From contig NZ_CP080437.1 in NCBI RefSeq assembly GCF_021216655.1, forward strand, positions 2,852,001 to 2,916,000: a stretch of 64,000 nt of DNA, read 5' to 3'. Every line of letters starts with the position of its first letter. Position 1 is the first letter of the stretch. The translations under genes were made by a program, and so were the position numbers. This document shows positions 17,261-25,888 of this stretch, piece by piece. The DNA comes from Clavibacter michiganensis. GTDB taxonomy: Bacteria > Actinomycetota > Actinomycetes > Actinomycetales > Microbacteriaceae. The notes below the pieces were generated by a model. It did no database searches. It saw only the letters and a program-made list of their open reading frames with translations, and was not told the origin of the DNA.

Positions 17261-19284
17261 CGTCCCGCCTCCGCGCCGAGGCCCTCGATGAACGCCCGAC
17301 CCGCGGGCACGCCGGCCCCGGTCACGTCGTCCCAGCCGGGGGCGGAGCGGAGCCCCTGCCTCCCGGTGTCCCACATGAAGAGCGTCTCGGGCCACAGCGC
17401 TCCCGCCGACGGGCCCTTCGGCGACCACGTGGCCGCGGACGCGGGCTGCACGTCGCGCAGCGCGCCCGTGCCCATCAGCGCGTAGAGGGCGGGGCTCGCG
17501 AGGCCGAAGCGCCGGCCGGTGACGGCTTTGGAGATCGCGACCATGGAGGCGACCATCGGCGTCGCGAGGCTCGTGCCGCCGTGCGCCGCGTACTCGGTGC
17601 GGCCCTTGTGCGGCCCGTAGGTGATGAAGCCCGTGTCGGGATCGCCGAGCGATGCCACGTCCGGCAGCAGCCGCCCGGTGCCCGCGACGGCGAGCCGGTC
17701 GGCCTGCCAGGTCGGCCGCGCGTACTCGGCCGAGTGGCCGCCGCCCGCGCCGAACGCGAAGCCCGGCGGGATCAGCGCGCCGTTGCGGGCGAAGCGGGTC
17801 TGCGTCTCCCAGCCCGCCTCGACGGCGATCGAGCCGTCCTCCGCGAGGCCCGTGCTCGTCGCGCCGACCGCGGTGACGTACGGGCTCGACGCGGGGGACG
17901 CCACGGTCGCGTTCCCGCCGTGGTCGCCGACGCCGCTGTAGTCGCCGTCGTTGCCGGTGGACGCGAAGACCGACACGTCGCGCGACGCCGCCTCCACGAG
18001 CACGCGGTTCAGCAGCTCGCGGTCGTCGGCCGTGTCGAGGCCCTCCATCGCGCCGAAGGACAGGCTGATCACGTCAGGTCCGTCCTCGGCGGCGTCGAGG
18101 ATCCGCGTGTAGAGGCTCGTGCTGGTGCAGTCGTCGGCGCCCCAGTAGGAGACCGTCGCGTCGGGGGCCATCGCGTGGACCGCCTGCACGTCGAGGTGCT
18201 GCTCGTCGGTCCATGCGGTGGGTCCGCCGCAGATGCCGGTGCGCGGCGAGGCGGACGGGTGGTCGCGGTACTGGCCGGCCGTGAAGGCGGGCTCGCCGAC
18301 CGCCAGGGAGTAGGTGTCGGTGTCCGCCTGGGTGTCCGGGTCATCGTAGGCGGCGACGATGGCGATGGTCGCGCCGGTGCCGCGGTCCTCGGCGGGCACG
18401 TCGTCGACGCGCCGCAGCTGCGCCGGACCGTAGCCGCACAGCGAGTTCGAGCGGTGGGCGACGTCGACGGACGCGGGCCACGCGTCGGTGAGGCGCTGGC
18501 CCCACCACGCGGCGCACGTGCCGTCGTCGGCGGAGGAGGCGGGGGATCCGCCGGTCGCCTGCCCGGGGATCGGCGCGGGGACGGGGTCCGCGGCGTCGGG
18601 CGACTGCGCGTCGGCGGCGGCCTGCGCGGCGGCGGCCTGCGCGGTGTCCGACTCCGCGTCCGACGGCATCAGCACGTCGCCCTGCACGGTGCCGGCGACG
18701 CCGCGCACGGCGTCCAGGGTGGCGGGCACGGCGAGGGTCCGCTCCGGGGCGACGACCTCCCGGCCGGCGACGCGGAACCGGGCGAACCCGGTGTCGAAGG
18801 CGCGCGACGCGAGCGCCAGCGTGCCGGAGACGGGCAGCGCGGACACCTCGTCGCGCGCGTCGCCCACGTCGAGGCCGCGGTCGCGCAGCCAGGCGGCGAC
18901 GGCCGGCGCGGCGTCGGGGCGCGCCGGATCCAGCAGCACCGTGAGCGCGACCGTCGCGTCCGCGGGAGCGTCGCCGACCCGGACGGCCGAGGTGCCGGCG
19001 GGCCACGACGGGGCCGACCCGTCGATCGCGCGGAGACCGGCAGCGGCGCGCGCGGCGGACGGGTCGCCATCGGCCGAGGCGGACGCGGATCCGGTGCCCG
19101 CCAGCGCGCTCGCGACGAGCGCCGCGACGGCCACGAGGGCGACGGCGCCCGTGCCGAGGGCGACGGTCCGCGCGCGCGACGACGGCGTCCGCCGGACGAG
19201 GGCGCGGATCCGGCCCTCCGTCGGCGGGCGCTCGGCGGGCCCGCGGGCCTCGACGGGTGGGAGGGACGAGGGACGTGAGGGCAT
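17257..19284 (-). CDS. S53 family (sedolisin) serine-carboxyl protease, membrane-tethered
   Basis: A 675-residue protease. A membrane segment at about 41-65 follows a basic N-terminus, so the enzyme acts outside the membrane. The prodomain spans about 90-200. In the catalytic domain, EQHLD holds E361 and D365, and GGTSLATP holds the nucleophile S572, the sedolisin Glu-Asp-Ser set. Where sedolisins usually have an oxyanion-hole Asp (SxGDxG), this protein reads STGNDGD with N445, as in subtilisins. It is the first gene of a two-gene operon with the LPXTG protein. A minus-strand TAGCAT -10 and a palindrome lie upstream. The natural substrate is unknown. Confidence 0.88.
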   Translation of the reverse strand: MPSRPSSLPPVEARGPAERPPTEGRIRALVRRTPSSRARTVALGTGAVALVAVAALVASALAGTGSASASADGDPSAARAAAGLRAIDGSAPSWPAGTSAVRVGDAPADATVALTVLLDPARPDAAPAVAAWLRDRGLDVGDARDEVSALPVSGTLALASRAFDTGFARFRVAGREVVAPERTLAVPATLDAVRGVAGTVQGDVLMPSDAESDTAQAAAAQAAADAQSPDAADPVPAPIPGQATGGSPASSADDGTCAAWWGQRLTDAWPASVDVAHRSNSLCGYGPAQLRRVDDVPAEDRGTGATIAIVAAYDDPDTQADTDTYSLAVGEPAFTAGQYRDHPSASPRTGICGGPTAWTDEQHLDVQAVHAMAPDATVSYWGADDCTSTSLYTRILDAAEDGPDVISLSFGAMEGLDTADDRELLNRVLVEAASRDVSVFASTGNDGDYSGVGDHGGNATVASPASSPYVTAVGATSTGLAEDGSIAVEAGWETQTRFARNGALIPPGFAFGAGGGHSAEYARPTWQADRLAVAGTGRLLPDVASLGDPDTGFITYGPHKGRTEYAAHGGTSLATPMVASMVAISKAVTGRRFGLASPALYALMGTGALRDVQPASAATWSPKGPSAGALWPETLFMWDTGRQGLRSAPGWDDVTGAGVPAGRAFIEGLGAEAGR

Positions 19285-19332
19285 GCGGGATCCGTATTCG
19301 ATTCAGGGGGGAGTGCGCGGGGGCGCGTGCGG

Positions 19333-19361
19333 ATGCTATCCCCAATCGAGAAGCGTTCTCA
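19333..19361 (-). promoter_or_regulatory. Promoter of the protease operon with palindromic operator
   Basis: On the minus strand a -10-like TAGCAT (19333-19338) lies about 48 bases before the protease start. The palindrome GAGAAGCGTTCTC (19348-19360) sits where the spacer and -35 should be. A repressor bound there would block transcription. The divergent TetR gene is the obvious candidate regulator (inference). Confidence 0.45.
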
Positions 19362-19503
19362 GCACCTGTGGAGGGTGGCCGGTCGAGGATGGGCCGACTG
19401 CGATCCGGGACCAGGCGCCGTCCGTTCGGGTGGATGCCACCGTCCCGTCGATCGTGACGGGTAGTCTTCCTCGACTCCCGGACGGGGATGGGACAGGAGC
19501 GAC

Positions 19504-20244
19504 ATGAACCAGCGGCAGGCGGCGGTGTCCCGGGCACGGCGGGAGATCATGGAGGCGGCGGGCGCGCAGTTCGCGGCCCACGGCTACGAGGGCACGTCGT
19601 TCTCGCGCGTGGCCGAGGCGATGGGCAAGCCCAAGTCCGCCATCGGGTACCACCTCTTCGCGTCCAAGGAGAGCCTCGCGGGCGCGGTGGTCGAGGACCA
19701 GGAGGACCGCTGGCTCCGCATCGAGGCGGCGCTCGACCGGCCGGGGGCGCTGCACGAGCTCATCGTCTTCCTCCTCACGGGTGCCAGCACCGTGGAGGTC
19801 TGCCCCGTCGCCGCGGGTGCCATCCGCCTCCTGCAGGACATGCCGCGCCTCGGCCTCGCGGTCGAGCGCCGCTTCGACGTGTGGCGGTTCACCCGGGAGC
19901 GCCTGGAGGCGGAGCTCGCGGTCCGGGACATCCGGGCCGGGGACCTCGACGCCGTCGTCGACGTCCTGCTCAGCGCCACCTTCGGCGTGCTCTCCTACCG
20001 CTCACCGCGGCTGGCCGAGCACGACTCCGCGGAGCGCCTGCGCAGCCTCTGGATCCCGCTCCTCGTCGGCCTCGGGATCGACGACGCCGACGCCGTCGTG
20101 CGCGCCGCCCGGCCGCTCGACCTGGAGCTCGTGGAGGTGGGGCGCCCGGATGCCTCCGAGGCGCACACCGGTTCGGCGCGCGGCGCGAAGGCTGCCGCCG
20201 CCGCCGCGGGTGAGGACGAGGACGAGGACCGCGCCCGAGCCTGA
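19504..20244 (+). CDS. TetR family transcriptional regulator
   Basis: A 246-residue repressor-type protein. The N-terminal helix-turn-helix is clear: REIMEAAGAQFAAHGYEGTSFSRVAEAMGKPKSAIGYHLFASKESL. The all-helical C-terminal half is the ligand-binding and dimer domain. The final 30 residues are low-complexity (Ala/Glu/Asp). AGGAG four bases before the ATG is a strong ribosome-binding site. It is divergent from the protease/surface-protein operon, whose promoter carries a palindrome, so it probably controls that operon and perhaps itself. The ligand is unknown. Confidence 0.9.
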   Translation: MNQRQAAVSRARREIMEAAGAQFAAHGYEGTSFSRVAEAMGKPKSAIGYHLFASKESLAGAVVEDQEDRWLRIEAALDRPGALHELIVFLLTGASTVEVCPVAAGAIRLLQDMPRLGLAVERRFDVWRFTRERLEAELAVRDIRAGDLDAVVDVLLSATFGVLSYRSPRLAEHDSAERLRSLWIPLLVGLGIDDADAVVRAARPLDLELVEVGRPDASEAHTGSARGAKAAAAAAGEDEDEDRARA

Positions 20245-20258
20245 CCCGCCCCGCGCAT

Positions 20259-20300
20259 GACGACGCCGGCCGGACCCCCACGGGGCCGGCCGGCGTCGTC
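20259..20300. terminator. Bidirectional terminator between tetR and phospholipase C
   Basis: There is a perfect 15-base-pair inverted repeat (GACGACGCCGGCCGG and its complement) around a 12-base loop. It lies between two convergent genes. Confidence 0.8.
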
Positions 20301-20315
20301 GTGCGATCGGAGCCG

Positions 20316-22490
20316 CTACTCCACGCGACCCGCGTAGCGGTACCGGAACCCGGCCCCGTCGGTGACCACCACGTCGTAGTAGCCCCACTCGTCCACCGGC
20401 CAGTTCACCGTCGTGCTGCGTCCGGGCTTCACGGTCTCGTGGCGCTCGCGCGTGATGAAGTCGTTGGCCGTCAGCGTGTAGTGCACCGAGGGCGTCCCGT
20501 CGTTCGCGAGCGTGAGGCGCAGCACGGGCTTGCCGCCGGGGATCGTCTCGGCCGAGACCCGGGGCACGGGGACGTCCGCCGTCCCCGCCGCGACGACGGT
20601 GCCGGCGAAGCGGCGCAGGAACCGGTCGGGTCCGTAGAGGCTGAAGTCGTACGCGCCGGCGTGCGCCGAGCTGTCCCACGTGTAGGCGGCCTTCCCGCGC
20701 GGCGCCACCGTGAAGGGCGTGGATGCGAACGGCAGCGCGATGTTGGGGAACACCTGGTGCGAGACGCCCTGCTTGCCCTGGTTGCGCATCGTCAGCGTCA
20801 CCCGGCCGCTCGCGCGGTCGACGGCCACGTCGGCGTCCTGCCGGTAGGGGAGCGGGCGGTGGCGCATGCTGCCTGCCTCCTGCTCGGGCATGCGCTGCGC
20901 GCCCACGGCGGGCTCCTGCACGGGCGGCTTCGCCATGTCGGCGTCGGCGGCCGCGACGAGCGCCTGCGTCGCGCTCATCGGCAGCACCTCGTCGGCGGAC
21001 GGGACGGAGAAGTCCGGGTGCGCGAAGTCGAAGCACGAGGTGAGGTCACCGGAGATCGCGCGCCGCCAGGCGGAGATGTTCGGCTCGTGCACGCCCGTCC
21101 AGGTCTCGAGGAAGCGGATCACCGAGGTGTGGTCGAACACCTGCGAGTCGACCCAGCCGCCCCGGCTCCACGGCGACACCACCGTGAGCGGCACCCGCGT
21201 GCCGTAGCCGACGGGCAGGCCGTCGACGTACTCGTCGGGCGTGCCGGGCTCGGCGAGCGGCGGCAGCTGGTGGTCGAAGTAGCCGTCGTTCTCGTCGTAG
21301 TTGATGAGGAGCACCGTGCGCGCCCAGGTGTCCGGGTTGCTCATGAGCGCCTGGATCACCGCGTTCGTGTAGTGCGCGCCGTAGTCGGGGCTGGCCTTCG
21401 GGTGCTCGCTCCAGCCGTACGGCGCGACGACGTACGACACCGCGGGCAGCGTGCCCGCCGCGGCGTCCCGGCCGAACTCCTCGAGCAGGTGCGTGACGTC
21501 GAGGCCCTTGCCGGAGTCGGGCTTCCACCCGTCGTGGAGCCCGCCGTCGAGCGCGAGCTGACGCGTCGCGGGATCCTTCGAGGCGAGCGCCTCGTGGTAC
21601 TGGTGGAACAGCCACAGCGGGTTGTCGCCGTAGTCGCCCACGTAGGGGTGCGTGCCCTCGTCGCCGACCTCGTCGTTCGCGTACGTCTTCCAGGTGATCC
21701 CGGCCTGCCGGAGCCGCTCGGGGTAGGTCGTCCAGCCGAAGACGGGGGCGTAGTCGTCGGGGTTGTCGATGGCGGGACCGCCGGCCTTCCCGCGCGGGTC
21801 GATCGTGCCGGTCCACTGGAACAGGCGGTTCGGGGTCGTCGGGCCGATGAGCGAGCAGTGGTAGTGGTCCGCGATCGTGAAGGCGGAGGCCAGGGCGTGG
21901 TGGAAGGGGAGGTCGTCCTTCGTGAAGTAGCCCATGGTCTGCTCGCTCTTGGCGACGACCCAGTTGTCCCACGCGCCCTTGTTCCACGCCTGGTGCCCGC
22001 CCTTCCAGGAGTGGTCGAGGCCGCCGGCGCCCTGCGCGTTGAAGCGCGACGAGTCGAGCGGGAACGGCAGCATGTGCCCGCCGTCGGTGCGGCTCGCGTC
22101 CGGCTGCGCGAAGACGGTGCCGCCGCCGGGGTACTCGACGGCCTGCTTGTCGCCGAAGCCGCGGACGCCCGGCAGCGTGCCGAAGTAGTGGTCGAACGAG
22201 CGGTTCTCCTGCATGAGGATCACGACGTGCTCGACGTCCTTGATGGAGCGGGTGAGGTTCTTGCGGGCGGCGGCCGTGGCGGCCGTGGCCGCGCCGGGCG
22301 CGCCGGCCGCGGATCCGGCGGCCACGCCCGCCATGATCGCGGCGGCGCCGCCGAGCAGGACGGTGCGGCGGCTGACGCCCGGGCGGATCCCGGTGCGGTA
22401 GGGGCGCGAGGGGTCGAGCGGGGGCGCGGCGTCGACGCCGGCCGCGAGGTCGACGTCCGGGGCGTGCTCTTCGGGCTTGGAGGTGCTCAC
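20316..22490 (-). CDS. Phosphocholine-specific phospholipase C, Tat-exported
   Basis: A 724-residue phosphoesterase of the acid phosphatase/PLC family. The N-terminus holds a twin-arginine signal (GVSRRTVLLGGAAAIMAG, around residues 38-55). The catalytic core starts with VEHVVILMQENRSFDHYFGTLPGVRGF and includes LINYDENDGYFDHQLPP and the DHTSVIRFLE motif. Two C-terminal beta domains follow from about residue 500, as in bacterial phospholipases C. Relatives hydrolyse phosphatidylcholine or sphingomyelin and act as virulence or phosphate-scavenging enzymes. The GTG start is chosen because AGAAGGA lies 8 bases before it; the longer upstream frame has no such site. It is probably monocistronic. 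Confidence 0.92.
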   Translation of the reverse strand: MSTSKPEEHAPDVDLAAGVDAAPPLDPSRPYRTGIRPGVSRRTVLLGGAAAIMAGVAAGSAAGAPGAATAATAAARKNLTRSIKDVEHVVILMQENRSFDHYFGTLPGVRGFGDKQAVEYPGGGTVFAQPDASRTDGGHMLPFPLDSSRFNAQGAGGLDHSWKGGHQAWNKGAWDNWVVAKSEQTMGYFTKDDLPFHHALASAFTIADHYHCSLIGPTTPNRLFQWTGTIDPRGKAGGPAIDNPDDYAPVFGWTTYPERLRQAGITWKTYANDEVGDEGTHPYVGDYGDNPLWLFHQYHEALASKDPATRQLALDGGLHDGWKPDSGKGLDVTHLLEEFGRDAAAGTLPAVSYVVAPYGWSEHPKASPDYGAHYTNAVIQALMSNPDTWARTVLLINYDENDGYFDHQLPPLAEPGTPDEYVDGLPVGYGTRVPLTVVSPWSRGGWVDSQVFDHTSVIRFLETWTGVHEPNISAWRRAISGDLTSCFDFAHPDFSVPSADEVLPMSATQALVAAADADMAKPPVQEPAVGAQRMPEQEAGSMRHRPLPYRQDADVAVDRASGRVTLTMRNQGKQGVSHQVFPNIALPFASTPFTVAPRGKAAYTWDSSAHAGAYDFSLYGPDRFLRRFAGTVVAAGTADVPVPRVSAETIPGGKPVLRLTLANDGTPSVHYTLTANDFITRERHETVKPGRSTTVNWPVDEWGYYDVVVTDGAGFRYRYAGRVE

Positions 22491-22773
22491 GGTGACGGTC
22501 CTTCTTCCTGGATCGTGCCGGGACCCGCGGGCGGGGGATCCCACGGTGCGGCGACGCGGAGGGCGCGCGCCGTCGCGGGGTTCCGCTCGGACGCGTGCTC
22601 GGCTCGACGCGGGGGATCCCGGCGGGTCGCGCCTGGGAGCGTCGATGCCAGGCGAGATCCTCCCCGCTCGAGGGGAACAGCTGGTCGCCCAGCGCGACAT
22701 CCGGCGGAATGCCTCCTGAACAGCGGGATCGTTCCCATCGCCTCCGCGTGTCCCCGATCGGGGCGGTGACGGC

Positions 22774-23406
22774 TCAGGCGGGCCAGACCGGCCGGAACTG
22801 GATGCTGATGCGCGGCCCGACGGCCTTCTGGGTCTTGAGGATGGCGTGCTCGTGCGTGCGCTGCGCGCTGCCGCCCATGACGACGAGGTCGCCGTGCCCG
22901 AGCGGGAACCGCCGCACCTCGCCGCCGCCCTTCGGTCGAAGCGACAGCGTGCGCGCCGCGCCCACCGACACGATGGCGACCATGGTGTCGCGGTCGATGG
23001 CGCGCCCCACGCGGTCGCCGTGCCACGCGACGCTGTCGTCGCCCGTGCGGTAGAAGCACAGCCCCGCGGTCTCGAGCACCTGCCCGGGCGGGCGGCCGTA
23101 GTGCTCGTTCAGCGCATCGCGCGCCTCGACGAGGACGGGCGCGGGCAGGGGCGCGCGCGGGCCGAACCACGACAGGAGGCGCGGCACCTCCACGGTGCGC
23201 CCGTGCATGAGCCGCGTGTCCGCCGTCCACTCCACGTCCTCCACGAGGCGCTCGAACAGCGCGTCGGAGTCGCTGACCCAGCCGGGCCGGATGTCGAGCC
23301 AGGCACCCTGCCCGAGGTCGAGCCGCTCGACCTCCGCGCCGAGCGCGCCGAGGCCGGGATCCGCCTGGAGGTCGTCGAAGAGGGAGGCCTGGAATGCGAT
23401 GCTCAT
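22774..23406 (-). CDS. alkB: AlkB-type DNA/RNA demethylase
   Basis: A 210-residue Fe(II)/2-oxoglutarate dioxygenase that removes alkyl groups from bases. The iron ligands are H129, D131 (WHGDRVG) and H185 (THEHAIL), almost the same numbering as Escherichia coli AlkB (H131, D133, H187). GPRISIQFRP supplies the 2-oxoglutarate-binding arginines, and FYRTGDDSVAWH is characteristic. The ATG lies six bases after TATGCT. A perfect LexA box overlaps the expected -35, so the gene should be induced by DNA damage through the SOS response rather than an Ada response. No ada gene is in the window. Confidence 0.93.
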   Translation of the reverse strand: MSIAFQASLFDDLQADPGLGALGAEVERLDLGQGAWLDIRPGWVSDSDALFERLVEDVEWTADTRLMHGRTVEVPRLLSWFGPRAPLPAPVLVEARDALNEHYGRPPGQVLETAGLCFYRTGDDSVAWHGDRVGRAIDRDTMVAIVSVGAARTLSLRPKGGGEVRRFPLGHGDLVVMGGSAQRTHEHAILKTQKAVGPRISIQFRPVWPA

Positions 23407-23412
23407 GGCGCG

Positions 23413-23444
23413 AGCATAGCCCGGATGTTCGAACGCATGTTCGA
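23413..23444 (-). promoter_or_regulatory. SOS (LexA) box and -10 of alkB
   Basis: TCGAACGCATGTTCGA (23429-23444) matches the actinobacterial SOS box TCGAAC-N4-GTTCGA at every fixed position. The -10-like TATGCT is at 23413-23418 on the minus strand, so LexA bound here would cover the spacer and -35 region. GTTCGAAC occurs twice around the site. Confidence 0.8.
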
Positions 23445-23470
23445 ACGACGATCGGCCGGGGAGAGAGCGA

Positions 23471-24151
23471 TCAGGCTGCCGGAGCGCGGGACGCGCGACG
23501 GCCGGCCCACGTGAGGAGGAGCGTCAGTCCGCAGATCAGCGCCGCGATGACGAGCACCCACACCGCGACCGTCCCGTACCCGCCGCCGCCCGTCGCGGGA
23601 TCCAGGAAGGGGTACGGGTAGTAGGTGGCGGCCCCCGTCACCTCGTTGCCCGTGAACGGCCCGCGCGCGAGCGTGATCGCGACCCACGCGAGCGGGAAGA
23701 CCACGACCCGGCCGACCGCGGCGTAGTCGAGCGCCCGGCGGTCGGGCGCGAACAGCCAGTCGAGCAGCACGAGCAGCGGCACGGCCACGTGCAGCACCTC
23801 GTTCGACCACGGGAGGTCGCCGCCGGGGATCGTCGGCAGGCCGCGCAGGAGCAGGTTGTAGACGATGCCGGTCGTGACCATGTACGTGGTGGCCGCCAGC
23901 CGGAGCGTCGTCCAGCCGCGTCCGGGCGCGGGTGCCCGCCGCAGCAGCCGCACCGCGCCGACCGCCATCACGACGGCGGCCAGCAGGTTCGACTCGATCG
24001 TGAAGTACATGAGGAAGTCGACCGTCTTGCCCCAGATCCCCTCGACCCCGATGCTGCGCCAGTACGAGGAGCTCACGACGTACTGGCTCGCGACGGCGAC
24101 CAGCACGGTCAGGGCGGTGAGGAGGCGGATGGCCGCCCAGATGATGCGCAC
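23471..24151 (-). CDS. Pr6Pr-like integral membrane protein
   Basis: A 226-residue membrane protein with about six hydrophobic helices. Features typical of the Pr6Pr/FAR-17a-AIG1-like group are the FTIESNLLAAVVMAVGAVRLL segment, the TGIVYNLLLRG motif, the EVLHVAVPLLVLLDWLF helix with its histidine, and ATYYPYPFLDP near residue 175. Eukaryotic AIG1-like relatives are membrane hydrolases, but the bacterial proteins have no proven role. The GTG at 24151 is the most likely start because the first helix begins just after it; a longer frame upstream has no other support. Confidence 0.8.
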   Translation of the reverse strand: MRIIWAAIRLLTALTVLVAVASQYVVSSSYWRSIGVEGIWGKTVDFLMYFTIESNLLAAVVMAVGAVRLLRRAPAPGRGWTTLRLAATTYMVTTGIVYNLLLRGLPTIPGGDLPWSNEVLHVAVPLLVLLDWLFAPDRRALDYAAVGRVVVFPLAWVAITLARGPFTGNEVTGAATYYPYPFLDPATGGGGYGTVAVWVLVIAALICGLTLLLTWAGRRASRAPAA

Positions 24152-24229
24152 GCTCCACCGTCCCACATCGCCCAGGCGATGGTGATCCGGGATCCGTGCG
24201 CGGCCCGTGCCGCGGCCTAGGCTGGGTGG

Positions 24230-25279
24230 ATGCATGGTGAGTACAAGGTCCCCGGCGGCAAGCTCGTCGTGGTCGACCTGGACGTGACCGACGGGCGCAT
24301 CTCCGGCTTCCGCCTGGCGGGCGACTTCTTCCTCGAGCCGGACGACGCGCTCGAGGCCATCGACGGCGCGGTGAACGGCCTCCCGGAGGACAGCGACGCC
24401 AACGCGATCGCCGCCGCCATCCGCCGCGCTCTCCCGCCGCAGGCCGTGCTCCTCGGCTTCTCGCCCGAGGCCGTCGCCGTCGCGATCCGCCGCTCGCTCG
24501 CGCGCGCCACGAACTGGGGCGACTACGAGTGGGAGGTCATCCACGACCGCGCCTACCGGCCCGTCGAGCAGATGGCGCTCGACCAGGTGCTCGCCGAGGA
24601 GGTCGGCGCCGGTCGCCGGAACCCCACGCTGCGCATCTGGGAGTGGGAGCAGCCGGCCGTCGTCATCGGCAGCTTCCAGTCGCTCCGCAACGAGGTCGAC
24701 GCCGAGCAGGCCGCGGCCCACGGCTTCGACGTCGTGCGCCGCGTCTCGGGCGGCGGCGCCATGTACATGGAGGCCGGCGCCGTCATCACGTACTCGATCT
24801 ACGCGCCCGTCGACCTCGTGCAGGGCATGACGTTCGCCGACTCGTACGCCTACCTCGACGAGTGGGTCATCACCGCGCTCCGCTCGCTGGGCATCGACGC
24901 GTCGTACCAGCCGCTCAACGACATCACGAGCCCCACCGGCAAGATCGGCGGCGCCGCGCAGAAGCGCCTGGGCGCGGGCGCCGTGCTGCACCACGTCACC
25001 ATGAGCTACGACATGGACGGCGAGAAGATGGTGCAGGTGCTCCGCATCGGCCGCGAGAAGATCAGCGACAAGGGCATCACCAGCGCCGCCAAGCGCGTGG
25101 ATCCGCTCCGGAGCCAGACGGGCATGAGCCGCGCCGACATCATCGACCGGATGAAGGACACCTTCACGGGCCTCTACGGCGGGAAGCCGGGGCGGGTCAC
25201 GCCCGAGGAGTGGGCGAAGACCCGCCAGCTCGTGGAGGACAAGTTCTCGACGCCGGAGTGGCTCACGCGCGTCCCCTGA
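24230..25279 (+). CDS. lplA: Lipoate-protein ligase A with N-terminal accessory domain
   Basis: A 349-residue enzyme that activates lipoate and transfers it to E2/GcvH proteins. The catalytic domain starts near residue 95 and holds RRVSGGGAMYMEAGAVITYSI and TGKIGGAAQKR with the lipoyl-AMP-binding lysine K238. Residues 1-85 (GEYKVPGGKLVVVDLDV...GDFFLEPDDALEAI) match the small accessory domain that in Escherichia coli LplA is C-terminal and in some archaea is a separate LplB protein. Here it is fused at the N-terminus. The ATG lies six bases after TAGGCT, suggesting a leaderless mRNA. Confidence 0.9.
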   Translation: MHGEYKVPGGKLVVVDLDVTDGRISGFRLAGDFFLEPDDALEAIDGAVNGLPEDSDANAIAAAIRRALPPQAVLLGFSPEAVAVAIRRSLARATNWGDYEWEVIHDRAYRPVEQMALDQVLAEEVGAGRRNPTLRIWEWEQPAVVIGSFQSLRNEVDAEQAAAHGFDVVRRVSGGGAMYMEAGAVITYSIYAPVDLVQGMTFADSYAYLDEWVITALRSLGIDASYQPLNDITSPTGKIGGAAQKRLGAGAVLHHVTMSYDMDGEKMVQVLRIGREKISDKGITSAAKRVDPLRSQTGMSRADIIDRMKDTFTGLYGGKPGRVTPEEWAKTRQLVEDKFSTPEWLTRVP

Positions 25280-25499
25280 ACGGGGGACTGTCCGCCTGGC
25301 GAAGCCCGGATGTCCGCTCCACGTCGGACCTGTCCACCGGGCGACGGGCCCAGCTCCCATCCGGATCCGCGCGCATAGAGTCACCTCGTCGTCCTTCCGG
25401 CCCCGCGGGGCCGAGCGGCGACAGCGGTCCGATCGAACCTCTCCAGGAGGCTCCGCTCGCGACCGCGGGCGACGGGGAGACCCGTCGGGGGAGCGGACT

Positions 25500-25525
25500 C
25501 GCGAGGTGCATGCGTGCGCCTCGCG
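25500..25525. terminator. Possible terminator between lplA and an acetyltransferase
   Basis: A 7-base-pair inverted repeat (CGCGAGG/CCTCGCG, 12-base loop) lies in the 257-base gap between two convergent genes. I see no coding signal in the rest of this gap. Confidence 0.4.
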
Positions 25526-25536
25526 AGCGCACCCGC

Positions 25537-25821
25537 TCAGCCCCGCTCGAGCAGCTCCCGATAGTCGGGATGCTCGTCGATCCACTCCGCGACGAACGGG
25601 CACGCGGCCACGACCGTCCGGGATCCGCCGCGCACGTCGTCGAGCGCCGCCCGCACCAGCTCCCCGCCGAGGCCGCCGCGCCGCTTCGCGGGGTCGACCT
25701 CCGTGTGGGTGAAGACGATGCGGTCGCCCTGGATCAGGTAGTCCGCGAAGCCCGCGCGCTCGCCGTCGAGCCACAGCGTGTAGCGCGAGCCGTCGGGGTC
25801 GTGGGTCACGTCGACGCTCAT
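25537..25821 (-). CDS. Short GNAT (YjdJ-type) acetyltransferase
   Basis: A 94-residue single-domain protein of the small GNAT group. It shows GFADYLIQGDRIVFTHTEVDPAKRRGGLGGELVRAALDD, where RRGGLGG is the acetyl-CoA pyrophosphate loop, and ends VVAACPFVAEWIDEHPDY, the usual C-terminal signature of this group. The ATG is six bases downstream of a minus-strand TAGGCT, so the mRNA is probably leaderless. The substrate is unknown. Confidence 0.88.
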   Translation of the reverse strand: MSVDVTHDPDGSRYTLWLDGERAGFADYLIQGDRIVFTHTEVDPAKRRGGLGGELVRAALDDVRGGSRTVVAACPFVAEWIDEHPDYRELLERG

Positions 25822-25839
25822 CCCGCCAGCCTATGCGCG

Positions 25840-25874
25840 GATGCGCGCCCCCTCCCAGGGAGGGGGCGCGCATC
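25840..25874 (-). terminator. Strong hairpin after the small-peptide operon
   Basis: There is a 17-base perfect inverted repeat (25840-25856 and 25858-25874) with a one-base centre, starting 14 bases past the stop of the leftward gene 25889-26107. Confidence 0.75.
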
Positions 25875-25888
25875 GCGGGATGCCGGGA

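Noticed and set aside
14087..17485. 1132-codon plus-strand frame opposite the LPXTG gene
   Set aside because: It is a shadow of the surface protein gene, with Arg/Gly-rich composition and no recognisable domain.
22752..22763. CCCCGATCGGGG palindrome between alkB and phospholipase C
   Set aside because: It is a 12-base GC palindrome 10 bases past the alkB stop. It could be a weak terminator, but it is too short and common in this composition to claim.
25263..25532. 89-codon minus-strand frame in the gap after lplA
   Set aside because: No ribosome-binding site, no -10 at a leaderless distance, and codon use unlike the neighbours.
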